DNA of 64,000 nt from Sphingomonadaceae bacterium. GTDB taxonomy: Bacteria > Pseudomonadota > Alphaproteobacteria > Sphingomonadales > Sphingomonadaceae. The notes under the pieces are model-generated. The model was not told where the DNA came from. It searched no databases and was given only the letters and a program-made list of their open reading frames with translations. A program made the translations under genes and the position numbers. The first letter of the stretch is position 1, and each line of letters begins with the position of its first letter. The stretch spans positions 1 through 64,000 of the forward strand of contig CANGJB010000006.1 of assembly GCA_947453945.1 (NCBI GenBank), in the 5' to 3' direction. Shown here one piece after another: positions 31,076 to 38,829 of the stretch.

Positions 31076-31765
31076 ATGATGATGCCGATGTTTCGGCACC
31101 GCGCCTCCCCTCTGCTCGCCGCAGCGCTCCTTGCGCTTCTCGCCGGGTGCGTGGGCGCGCCGGACGCACCGCGACGCGCGCCGCCGCGCGCCGCGACCAG
31201 TTGGAACCCGCCTGCCTCCGCCGATGGCCGCGCCTGCCTCCTGAACCTCGGGCGCAGCGACGCCAGCTTCACGCCGCTGCCCGATCAGTATTACGGCGCG
31301 GGGTGTTCGGCGGTGGGCGCCGTCCGCCTTGCCTCATTGCGCAGCGATGCGGGCCTGCTGCAGCTTTCAAACCTGGGGCCTGTCACCTGCCCGCTGGCCA
31401 GCACGCTATCGGGCTGGGCGCGCTTTGGTGTGGACCGGGCGGCCCAGCAGATCCTTGGCTCGCGGCTCGTGCGGATCGAGACGATGGGCAGCTATTCGTG
31501 CCGGAACGTGGCCGGCACCAGCCGCCTATCGGGCCACGCGACGGCCAATGCCGTCGATGTCAGCGGCTTCGTGCTGGCAGACGGGCGGCGGATCACAGTG
31601 CTGCGCGATTGGGACAGCGCATCACCGCAAGTCCGTGCGTTTCTCGGGACAGTGCGAGATAGCGCCTGCCGCCGCTTTGGCACGGTGCTGAGCCCTGAGT
31701 ACAACACCGCGCACCGCGATCACCTGCACCTCGAAGTCGGCGCCGGGCGGTCTTTCTGCCGGTAG
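31076..31765 (+). CDS. extensin-like (pfam06904) lipoprotein
   Basis: A 229-residue exported protein. MMMPMFRHRASPLLAAALLALLAGCVG is a lipoprotein signal with lipobox LAGC. The mature part has the bacterial extensin-like C-terminal domain: CLLNLGRSDASFTPLP, YYGAGCSAVGAVRL, CPLASTLSGWARFGVDRAAQQI, and SYSCRNVAG, SGHATANAVDVSGFVLADG, then HRDHLHLEVGAG. The His/Asp pattern (HAxxNAxD...HxDHLH) recalls the M15 peptidase/VanX-like fold, suggesting a metal-dependent cell-wall peptidase, although activity is not proven. Conserved Cys pairs suggest periplasmic disulfides. It is divergent from serC. Confidence 0.88.
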   Translation: MMMPMFRHRASPLLAAALLALLAGCVGAPDAPRRAPPRAATSWNPPASADGRACLLNLGRSDASFTPLPDQYYGAGCSAVGAVRLASLRSDAGLLQLSNLGPVTCPLASTLSGWARFGVDRAAQQILGSRLVRIETMGSYSCRNVAGTSRLSGHATANAVDVSGFVLADGRRITVLRDWDSASPQVRAFLGTVRDSACRRFGTVLSPEYNTAHRDHLHLEVGAGRSFCR

Positions 31766-31979
31766 GGCGCCTGGCGCCGCGCCCGCGCAACAGGCGCACT
31801 GCATTGCGGTAAACATTTCTTCACTTGCCCTTTTTTACCGCATTTGTTGAGTTGGCGCGGGGCTAGGGTAGGGCATTCATGATTCGCGGTCGTTTTCGTG
31901 CTGTTTCTCAGTGTGCGTTGGTGTTTCTGCGATTCGGGCCGGGCTGCGCGCCGTGCATGGCCGTGCGGAGCGGCACCTG

Positions 31980-32879
31980 ATGCGGCTTCGCAGTGTGGCC
32001 CGGCGTCAGTCGCAGGGCCTTGAACTTCCGACCCTGATCCTCGCGGCGGTGATCTACGCGGGATGGTTCGCGCTCACCTTATGGCATGCCGCGCTGCCCG
32101 GGGCGGTGCTGTTCGCGGCGGGCGGCTGGATCAGCGCCTGGCACAATTCGCTGCAGCACGAGACGATCCACGGCCACCCCACGCGCAGCCGGATGATCAA
32201 CACGCTGATCGGATGGGCGCCGATCAACGTGTGGCTGCCTTACGAGATCTATCACCGCAGCCATGTGGCCCACCATTCCACGCGGCGCACGACCGATCCG
32301 TTGGACGATCCGGAATCGAAATACGTCGCGCAGGCCGGCACGCTGCTGTGGTGGAGCGAGCGCGTGCAGCAAACCCTCGTCGGCCGCCTCGTGCTGGGGC
32401 CGGTCATTGTGGTCGCGCGATTTGCAGCGGAGGAGCTGGCGCGCCTCCCAAGGGAACCCGCCCCTTTCGCGCGGGATTGGCTGCCCCATGCTGCCGGCGT
32501 TGCGGCCATAGCATTCTGGCTCGATTGGTGCGGCATGAGCCTGGGCACCTATATCCTGTGCTTCGTCTACCCCGGCACCGCGCTATCGTTGCTGCGCAGC
32601 CATGCCGAGCACCGCGCCGATCCTGACCCGGCGCGGCGGGCCGCGACAGTCGAGCGGGGCGGACCGCTTGCCCTCCTCTACCTCAACAACAACCTCCACG
32701 CCGCGCACCATGCCCGGCCCGATCTGGCCTGGTATCGACTTCCACGCTACCACGCCGCGCGCAGATCGGCGGCCGTGTGCGGCCCGGTATACCCATCCTA
32801 CTGGGCCGTGCTGCGCCGCTTTGCCTTCCGCCCGCATGATGATCTGGTCCATCCAGAATACCGGTCGCCCGGGGGGTGA
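31980..32879 (+). CDS. membrane fatty-acid desaturase / hydroxylase
   Basis: A 299-residue integral-membrane di-iron enzyme. The three His boxes are visible: HETIHGH, HRSHVAHH and NNNLHAAHH, with four hydrophobic spans between (AAVIYAGWFALTLW, AVLFAAGGWISAW, the pair around FWLDWCGMSLGTYILCFVYPG). These proteins desaturate or hydroxylate acyl or terpenoid chains. The ATG at 31980 overlaps the TGA of a 33-codon upstream frame (31879-31980), and GTG 31911 is an alternative longer start. The stop overlaps the next gene as GTGA, coupling it to a PhnD-like protein. Acyl substrate unknown. Confidence 0.88.
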   Translation: MRLRSVARRQSQGLELPTLILAAVIYAGWFALTLWHAALPGAVLFAAGGWISAWHNSLQHETIHGHPTRSRMINTLIGWAPINVWLPYEIYHRSHVAHHSTRRTTDPLDDPESKYVAQAGTLLWWSERVQQTLVGRLVLGPVIVVARFAAEELARLPREPAPFARDWLPHAAGVAAIAFWLDWCGMSLGTYILCFVYPGTALSLLRSHAEHRADPDPARRAATVERGGPLALLYLNNNLHAAHHARPDLAWYRLPRYHAARRSAAVCGPVYPSYWAVLRRFAFRPHDDLVHPEYRSPGG

Positions 32880-33688
32880 GCAGCCCGGTCGCTTCACTGG
32901 GCATGTACGACCACCCCGCCCAGCAGGCCGCCAACAATGCCCTGTGGGCCTGGATCGCCGCGCGCCTTGCTGGCGCGGGCGTGGCGGATGTGCCGCGCGC
33001 CCTCGACCGCAGCCGCGCCCCCGATGTGCTGTGGCACGATCCCGCGCTGCTGCTTGGGCAGGCCTGCGGCTATCCCTATGCGCGCTTTCACCGAGAGCGG
33101 CTGCGGCCGCTGGCCGTGCCGCGCTACGCCGCGCCGCATTGCGAGGGGACGCGCCATTGCAGCGTGATCATCGCCCGCGCGGCAGACACGCGCATCGCCT
33201 TGCCGGACTTCGCGGGCGCGCTGGCGGCGATAAACGAGCCGGCCTCGAACACCGGGGTCAACCTGCTGCGCCACACGGCTGCTGAGCAAGGCGGGCCGGG
33301 GCCCTTCTTTGGCGGCATGATCCGCACCGGCGGCCACATCGCCAGCATGCGCGCGGTGATCGCGGGCGAGGCAGACTTAGCTGCGATCGACGCCGTGACC
33401 TTTGCCGCTGCCGAAGCGAGCTATCCTGGCCTTTCAGGGCAGCTGAAGATCATTGCCCTATCGCGCAGCGTGCCGGCCTTGCCGTTTGTGACGTCGGCCC
33501 AGACGCCCGAGCCGGTCGCGGCGCTGGTGCAGGAAGCGCTGCAGGCGGCCATGCACGCGCCGGATCTGGCGGACGAACGCGCCGCGCTGCTGCTGATCGG
33601 CGCCGAACCGGTGCAACCATCCGCTTATGATGAAGTGCTGGAGCTGGAGCGCGCGGCTGACAAGGCGGGCATCCTGCGGCCGGATTAA
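32876..33688 (+). CDS. PhnD/SsuA-like substrate-binding protein without signal peptide
   Basis: A 270-residue periplasmic-binding-protein fold of the phosphonate/transferrin-like group: MYDHPAQQAANNALWAWIAARLAG, VLWHDPALLLGQACGYPYARF, NEPASNTGVNLLRHTAAEQ and FFGGMIRTGGHIASMRAVIAGEADLAAIDAVTFA are its usual landmarks. No signal peptide is seen at either start (GTG 32876 or ATG 32903), so it may act in the cytoplasm or be exported by other means. It overlaps the desaturase stop as GTGA. No ABC transporter genes are beside it. Ligand unknown; phosphonate or phosphate ester is only a family hint. Confidence 0.8.
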   Translation: MSSPVASLGMYDHPAQQAANNALWAWIAARLAGAGVADVPRALDRSRAPDVLWHDPALLLGQACGYPYARFHRERLRPLAVPRYAAPHCEGTRHCSVIIARAADTRIALPDFAGALAAINEPASNTGVNLLRHTAAEQGGPGPFFGGMIRTGGHIASMRAVIAGEADLAAIDAVTFAAAEASYPGLSGQLKIIALSRSVPALPFVTSAQTPEPVAALVQEALQAAMHAPDLADERAALLLIGAEPVQPSAYDEVLELERAADKAGILRPD

Positions 33689-33752
33689 GCCGCACGCGCT
33701 GCCAGAGTGCGGGTGCATTCAATAAACATTCTGCCAGACGGCAGCACCCGGT

Positions 33753-34373
33753 TCAGGCCGCAACATCCCCCAGCCCGCTTGCCTCGATGCGCAGGCGCAC
33801 TGCTTCGGCGGCATGACGCGCGCCCAGTTTCCCCATCATCTTCATGCGGTGGATTTCCACGGTGCGCGGGCTGATCTCCAGATCGCGCGCGATGGCCTTG
33901 TTGCTGCAGCCTTCGGCCAACCGGTCCAGCACTTCGCGCTCACGCGTCGAGAGGCGGGCAATACGCTGCCGCGCTTCAGCGGAGCGGGCGCGCTGCTGGC
34001 GCTGGGCATCCGCTTCCCGTGCGCAGCGGGCCACCGCCGCATTCAACGGAGCGATCTGTTCGGGCACTGTGAGATAATCGAGCGCGCCAGCCTTGATCGC
34101 GGAAACCACCGCATCGATTGTCGGCGCTTCAGCAATCGCGATGATCGGCAGCCATTGCCCGGCGCGCATCATGGCCGCGACGAGGTTGGATATGCCCTCC
34201 CCCACCGGCTCATCCTGCGCAAGCACGAGGCCGCCCGCTGGCGCATGGCTCAGCAGCTCATCCGCGTGAGCGTAGATTTCCGCATGATGCCCAGCGGCGA
34301 AGGCGAGACGGGCGAGCTGCGCGCGGCGGGCAGAGTCGCTATCTAGGACATGGAGGGTGACGCGTTCGATCAT
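33753..34373 (-). CDS. FixJ/NarL-type regulator with degenerate receiver
   Basis: A 206-residue protein with a receiver-like domain (about 1-120) and a LuxR-type HTH (about 140-200: LSTREREVLDRLAEGCSNKAIARDLEISPRTVEIHRMKMMGKLGA). The receiver keeps the overall fold (VTLHVLDSDSARRAQL, GLVLAQDEPVGEG, AVVSAIKAGALDYLTVPEQ) but the phosphoacceptor Asp of FixJ aligns with Ala52 and the conserved Lys is Val103, so classical phosphorylation is unlikely. A FixJ-like target could still be regulated by another signal. It is convergent with the PhnD-like gene and followed by an AT-richer gap to the Anbu cluster. Confidence 0.85.
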   Translation of the reverse strand: MIERVTLHVLDSDSARRAQLARLAFAAGHHAEIYAHADELLSHAPAGGLVLAQDEPVGEGISNLVAAMMRAGQWLPIIAIAEAPTIDAVVSAIKAGALDYLTVPEQIAPLNAAVARCAREADAQRQQRARSAEARQRIARLSTREREVLDRLAEGCSNKAIARDLEISPRTVEIHRMKMMGKLGARHAAEAVRLRIEASGLGDVAA

Positions 34374-34609
34374 GGGTTAACCAAACCATGAACCCGCGCC
34401 CTTGCGCCAACCCGGTTAGTTTCGTTCTGAACCCACAAGCAAGGCTTTCAGGCTCTACATATCCCTTTCCCTAAGGGAATATTGCTCAGGAATGGACCAA
34501 AAAACCCCGCAATGGTGCTTAGTATCGCTCCTTCGGCGGATCCCGCATCGCGAACCAATCTGGATAAGTGATTACACGTACTAAAAGCACCTGTTAACCC
34601 TGCCGGGTA
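34374..34609. other. AT-richer gap between the Anbu cluster and the FixJ-like gene
   Basis: These 236 bases are poorer in GC than the rest and carry no gene. The dyad TTTCCC/GGGAA at 34466-34479 and a run of six A near 34499 are the visible structures. The Anbu transcript ends here and the promoter of the FixJ-like gene must lie here; both are on the minus strand. Confidence 0.4.
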
Positions 34610-35377
34610 TCAACCCGCGGGGTCTTCGAAGCTGTAGTCAGGCAACGAATAGAACGCCGAGCGCAGCGCCTCGCCCCAGCTTGAGGAGATCAGCTTGAAG
34701 AAGGGATCTTCGGCGGTGATGCGCTTGTGATGCAAGGGCTCGAACTTGTCCCGCTCGATCACCATGAGATCGAACGGCAGGCCGACCGAGAGATTGGCCG
34801 CAAGCGTCGAATCGAACGAGACCATCAGCAGCTTTACAGCGTCCTCGAAGCTCATCCCCTTATCATAGCCGCGCACGAGGATCGGGCGGCCATACTTGGT
34901 TTCACCGATCTGGAAGAAGGGCGTGTCGAACGAGGCCTCGATGAAGTTGCCTTCCGGGTAGATCAGGAACAGGCGCGGCTCCATGTCCTTGATCTGGCCC
35001 GCCACGATCATCGACGCGGTGAAGCGAGGCCCCTCGGTCTGGCCACCGGCACCCTGCATCCCGGCATCGTCCTGCCGCCCTTCGATCACATCGTGCAGCA
35101 GGCGGCCGATGATCGTGGCGATCTGGAACATGGTCGGCGCCTCGAGGATCGAGGGCCGCCGTTCACCCGGCGCCTTGTTGCGTTCCTCAAGCTGGCTGAT
35201 CACCGCCTGCGTGGTGGCAAGGTTGCCGGCGGTCATGATCGTGATGATCCGCTCGCCCGGCACGCTCCAGTTGTACATTTTGCGGAACGTGGAAATGTTG
35301 TCGACGCCCGAATTGGTGCGGGTGTCGCTCATGAGCACCAGGCCCTTGTCGAGCACCATCCCCACGCAATACGTCAT
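34610..35377 (-). CDS. anbu: Anbu (ancestral beta-subunit proteasome homologue)
   Basis: A 255-residue Ntn-hydrolase of the proteasome beta fold. MTYCVGMVLDKGLVLMSDTRTNSGVDNISTFRKMY places the catalytic Thr directly after the initiator Met, with the conserved Asp and Lys33 (FRK) of the proteasome active site; the chain is longer than HslV as in other Anbu proteins. Structures of Anbu show a self-compartmentalised assembly distinct from the 20S. The start at 35377 is forced by this N-terminal Thr; an in-frame start 17 codons earlier would bury it. It is the last of four genes always found together: ATP-grasp, alpha-E, transglutaminase and Anbu. Substrates are unknown; links to oxidative stress and peptide processing have been proposed. 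Confidence 0.93.
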   Translation of the reverse strand: MTYCVGMVLDKGLVLMSDTRTNSGVDNISTFRKMYNWSVPGERIITIMTAGNLATTQAVISQLEERNKAPGERRPSILEAPTMFQIATIIGRLLHDVIEGRQDDAGMQGAGGQTEGPRFTASMIVAGQIKDMEPRLFLIYPEGNFIEASFDTPFFQIGETKYGRPILVRGYDKGMSFEDAVKLLMVSFDSTLAANLSVGLPFDLMVIERDKFEPLHHKRITAEDPFFKLISSSWGEALRSAFYSLPDYSFEDPAG

Positions 35378-35424
35378 TGGTCCTGCCCCTCGCTGTCTGG
35401 CATCATCCGGACTCGCGTTCGAAT

Positions 35425-36237
35425 TCACTGTTCCATACGCTGCTGAGCTACGGCGAGCTTCACGTGCAGCGTTTCGTCATAAGCCCCATAGCGGATGCCG
35501 GTAACCGGCGCCGCATCGCGGTAGTCGCGCCCCGTTGCGACGCGGATATAGTGGGGATCTGGCGAGATCCCGTTGGAAACATCGAAGCCCACCCAGCCGA
35601 GCCCTTCAACCAGCGCCTCCGCCCAGGCATGGCCGGCATCCTGCTCCACCCGGTCCTTCATCATCAGGTAGCCGCTGACATAGCGGGCCGGGATGCCGAG
35701 CGCGCGGGCCGCCGCGATGAACACATGCGCATGGTCTTGGCAGACCCCGTACCCGGCGGCAAGCACCGCCTCGGCACTGCTCGCCGTATCGGTGTGGCCA
35801 GAGGCATATTCCACCGACCCGCGCACCAGCGCAGACAGCGCATGGAGCTTTTCCAGCGTATCCTGCTTGCCCGAAATACCCGACAGCAACGCACGCAGGC
35901 GCGGGCCTGAACTTGTAAGTTCGGTCGGCTGGCGGAAGTGCCATAGCGGCAGATAGCCTGCGTGCTGGCCAAGAATGCCGGCCTTGTCGCTGGTATCGAC
36001 CACGCCCTCGCAGCGGATCGTCACTTCGGTGACGCCGGGCTCGAAGGCGATCAGCGTGACGTGGTTGGCATTCTCGTCGTCATATTCGACTTCGCGCCGC
36101 GCGCCTTCCAGCGTGATGGACCACGCGGCGATCGACTGGCCGGCACTCGTCTTGGGCGTCAGGCGCAGGCGCTGCAGCCCGCGCGCGGCGGGAGCGGAGA
36201 AGGTGTAGTGCGTGGTATGATCAACCCAGAGCCGCAA
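35425..36237 (-). CDS. Anbu-cluster transglutaminase-like protein
   Basis: A 270-residue transglutaminase/cysteine-protease-like protein. A beta-rich N-terminal domain (LWVDHTTHYTFSAPAARGLQRLRLTPKT) precedes the papain-like core with the catalytic triad in GVCQDHAHVFIAAARALGIPARYVSGY (Cys), DAGHAWAEALVEGLGWVGFD (His) and DVSNG (Asp). The start is TTG at 36237, with AAAGGA at suitable distance and 13 bases after the alpha-E stop; upstream reading continues only through shadow frame. Such proteins may cut or form isopeptide/amide bonds. It is coupled by position to the alpha-E gene and precedes anbu by 47 bases. Confidence 0.88.
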   Translation of the reverse strand: MRLWVDHTTHYTFSAPAARGLQRLRLTPKTSAGQSIAAWSITLEGARREVEYDDENANHVTLIAFEPGVTEVTIRCEGVVDTSDKAGILGQHAGYLPLWHFRQPTELTSSGPRLRALLSGISGKQDTLEKLHALSALVRGSVEYASGHTDTASSAEAVLAAGYGVCQDHAHVFIAAARALGIPARYVSGYLMMKDRVEQDAGHAWAEALVEGLGWVGFDVSNGISPDPHYIRVATGRDYRDAAPVTGIRYGAYDETLHVKLAVAQQRMEQ

Positions 36238-36250
36238 GCGCCTGATTCCT

Positions 36251-37198
36251 TTAGTCGATAAAGCGATAGTCGTGCTGGATCTGGTTGGCGAGCCGGGTGT
36301 TGCGGCTGATGAACTTCGCGATGTATTCGTGCAAGCCCTGCTCGAAGATCGCGTCGATCGTGGTCGTGTGGAGGTCGCAATCCGCCTCTTCCAGGATGGC
36401 GTGGGCCTCGGTCTCGCAGCCATATTCGCGCGCGAGGTGCGCCAGATTGCTCCGCAGCTTGCCATAGCAGAACGCCAGGCTGCGCGGGAACCGGCTATCG
36501 AGGATCAGGAACTCGGCAATGCCGCGCGCTTCCATGCGGCCCGCATTGAGCCAGCGATAGGCGCGCTCGCCGGCCAGTGAACGCAGCACGTTTTCCCACT
36601 GCACGTTATCAAGGCTGGAGCCGACGTAGGAAATCGAGGGCAGCAGCACGTAGTATTTCACATCGAGGATGCGCGCGGTGTTGTCCGCCCGTTCGATGAA
36701 GCTGCCGATGCGCGCGAAATTGTAGATCTCGTTGCGCAGCATGGTGCCTTCCATCGCGCCGCGCACCTGCGTCGATTGACGGCGGATCGTATCAAGCACG
36801 GCGCCCAGCCGCATTTCGGTGACCGGCCGAGCCAGCAGCTCGCGCATCTTGAGCCAGCTGTCGTTGACCGATTCCCACACCTCGCGCGTGATCCCGGCGC
36901 GGACCATGCGCGCATTGGTGCGCGCCAGTTCGCACATGGCGAGCACGTTGCCGGGATTGTCCCTGTCGCGCAGGATGAAGTTGATCACGTTGGGCCCGGC
37001 ATAGTCCGTGCCGAACTTCGCTTCATACATCGCGCGCAGGCCGAGCGTTACGATGACCGAGCGCCATTCATCGCTCGCATCGCGCGCATCGCGGGTGAGC
37101 GCCATGCGGAAGCCAGCCTCCACCAGACGCGCAGTGTTTTCCGCCCGCTCAAGGCTGCGGAACAGCCAGAAGATGCCGTTTGCGCTGCGGCCTAACAT
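36251..37198 (-). CDS. alpha-E domain protein of the Anbu cluster
   Basis: A 315-residue all-helical alpha-E protein. Landmarks are MLGRSANGIFWLFRSLERAENTARLVEAGF (a signature with RSANxxFWxxRxxERAEN), FARIGSFIERADNTARILDVKYY repeating the same type of motif, and C-terminal EQGLHEYIAKFISRNTRLANQIQHDYRF. The repeated RAENTAR/RADNTAR elements suggest two related halves. Alpha-E proteins occur almost only with circularly permuted ATP-grasp and transglutaminase partners, where they are thought to help an amide-ligase system. It lies 15 bases after the ATP-grasp gene. Confidence 0.9.
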   Translation of the reverse strand: MLGRSANGIFWLFRSLERAENTARLVEAGFRMALTRDARDASDEWRSVIVTLGLRAMYEAKFGTDYAGPNVINFILRDRDNPGNVLAMCELARTNARMVRAGITREVWESVNDSWLKMRELLARPVTEMRLGAVLDTIRRQSTQVRGAMEGTMLRNEIYNFARIGSFIERADNTARILDVKYYVLLPSISYVGSSLDNVQWENVLRSLAGERAYRWLNAGRMEARGIAEFLILDSRFPRSLAFCYGKLRSNLAHLAREYGCETEAHAILEEADCDLHTTTIDAIFEQGLHEYIAKFISRNTRLANQIQHDYRFID

Positions 37199-37213
37199 TG
37201 GGTGGCCAACATA

Positions 37214-38647
37214 TCAGTCATCCAGCACCCAGCTATCCTTGGTGCCCCCGCCTTGCGACGAGTTCACCACCAGCGAGCCCTTCTTGAGCGCGACGCGGGT
37301 GAGGCCGCCGGGCGTGATATCAATCCCGCCGGGGGAAACGAGCACGAAGGGCCGAAGATCGACATGGCGCGGGGTGAGCCCGCCGCGGCCAAGGATCGGC
37401 ACGGTGGAGAGCGAAAGCGTGGGCTGCGCGATGTAGTTGTGCGGCCGCGCGGCCAACTTGGCAGCAAAGGCGGCGATTTCCTTCTTCGTCGAAGTCGGCC
37501 CGATCAGCATGCCATAGCCGCCCGAACCGTGGACCTCCTTCACCACCAGCTCGCTGAGGTGTTCGAGCACGTATTTCAGAGCATCCGGCTCTGAACAGCG
37601 CCAGGTGGGCACGTTGGGCAGGATCGGTTTCTCGCCGGTATAGAATTCGACGATTTCCGGCATGAACGAGTAGATCGCCTTGTCATCGGCGATGCCGGTG
37701 CCGGGCGCATTGGCGATGGTGATCCCGCCCGCGCGGTAAACGTCCATGATGCCCGAAACGCCGAGCTGGCTTCCAGGGTTGAAGGTCAGCGGATCGAGAT
37801 AGTCATCATCCACGCGCCGGTAGAGCACATCGATCGGCGTGTACCCTTGCGTGGTACGCATGGCGATGCGGCCGTTCTCGATGCGCAGATCGCTGCCTTC
37901 GACGAGTTCGGCGCCCATCTGGTCCGCCAGGAACGCGTGCTCGAAATAGGCCGAATTGTAGATGCCCGGCGTGAGCACCGCGACGACCGGCTGGTGGCCC
38001 TTGGCGGCGGGCGGCAGGCATGCGGCAAGGCTGCGCGCGAGGCGGCGGGGATAGTCCGAAACTTCGCGCACGCGGACCCGCGTGAACAGTTCCGGGAACA
38101 TCGCCATCATCGTCTCGCGGTTCTCCAGCATGTAGGAGACGCCGCTGGGGGTGCGCGCATTGTCTTCCAGCACCATGAACTCGTCTTCGCCCGTGCGGAC
38201 GAGATCGATGCCGACGATATGGGTGTAGACCCCGCCCGGCGGGGTGAAGCCGACCATCTGCGGGAGGAACGCCGGGTTCTTTTCAAGCAGGCGCGCGGGC
38301 AGGCGGCCCGAGCGCACGATTTCCTGCCGGTGATACAGATCATGCAGGAACGCATTGAGCGCTCGCACGCGCTGCTCGATCCCGCGCGAGAGGCGGCGCC
38401 ACTGGTGCGCGGTGATGATGCGCGGGATCATGTCGAACGGGATCAGCCGTTCCTCGGCATCCTCGCTGCCATAGACATTGAAGGTGATGCCGGTGCGGCG
38501 GAAGAACGCTTCAGCCTCGGTCCCCTTGCGGCGCAGCAGGTCTGCGGGCTGATCGCCAAACCATTCGCTGTAACCACAATAGGCCGGTCGCACCGAACCA
38601 TCGGCGGCAAACATCTCGTCATAGGACGAGGAAGAGGCGTTGTTCAT
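37214..38647 (-). CDS. circularly permuted type 2 ATP-grasp protein
   Basis: A 477-residue ATP-grasp ligase of the permuted (DUF404/DUF407) type. Seen are DEMFAADGSVRPAYCGYSEWF, the substrate/ATP segment LLEKNPAFLPQMVGFTPPGGVYTHIVGIDLVRTGEDEFMVLEDNARTPSGVSYMLENRE, and C-terminal KEVHGSGGYGMLIGP with the glycine-rich loop, RPFVLVSPG and the final VVNSSQGGGTKDSWVLDD. These enzymes probably activate a carboxylate with ATP and join it to an amine, giving a peptide-like product, in step with alpha-E and the transglutaminase. The start at 38647 removes an untranslated leader. First gene of the Anbu operon, divergent from a molybdopterin enzyme. Confidence 0.92.
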   Translation of the reverse strand: MNNASSSSYDEMFAADGSVRPAYCGYSEWFGDQPADLLRRKGTEAEAFFRRTGITFNVYGSEDAEERLIPFDMIPRIITAHQWRRLSRGIEQRVRALNAFLHDLYHRQEIVRSGRLPARLLEKNPAFLPQMVGFTPPGGVYTHIVGIDLVRTGEDEFMVLEDNARTPSGVSYMLENRETMMAMFPELFTRVRVREVSDYPRRLARSLAACLPPAAKGHQPVVAVLTPGIYNSAYFEHAFLADQMGAELVEGSDLRIENGRIAMRTTQGYTPIDVLYRRVDDDYLDPLTFNPGSQLGVSGIMDVYRAGGITIANAPGTGIADDKAIYSFMPEIVEFYTGEKPILPNVPTWRCSEPDALKYVLEHLSELVVKEVHGSGGYGMLIGPTSTKKEIAAFAAKLAARPHNYIAQPTLSLSTVPILGRGGLTPRHVDLRPFVLVSPGGIDITPGGLTRVALKKGSLVVNSSQGGGTKDSWVLDD

Positions 38648-38829
38648 GCAATCATCCCGATGAAGGGAAGCTTGCACAGCCTGCCGCCTTTGCCAAGCGC
38701 CATGCTGCACTTGCGAGACAAAATTGTAACCGATCCGCGCCGCAAAGCGTTTCCACGCTTCGCGCTTGCCTTGGTAGCAGCAAGGTGACACGTTTAATCG
38801 AACGGCTAATTTCCCGGAGAGAACAAGCC
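38648..38829. promoter_or_regulatory. divergent promoter region of the Anbu operon and the molybdopterin gene
   Basis: These 182 bases separate the divergent ATP-grasp (start 38647) and molybdopterin oxidoreductase (start 38830) genes, so promoters of both must lie here. I see no strong palindrome or named box. A GGAGA ribosome site lies near 38816. Regulation of the two transcripts together is possible but not shown. Confidence 0.45.

Noticed and set aside
31911..31979. GTG start for the desaturase 23 codons upstream
   Set aside because: The added residues are low-quality, and ATG 31980 begins the usual N-terminal part before the first membrane segment; the choice remains uncertain.
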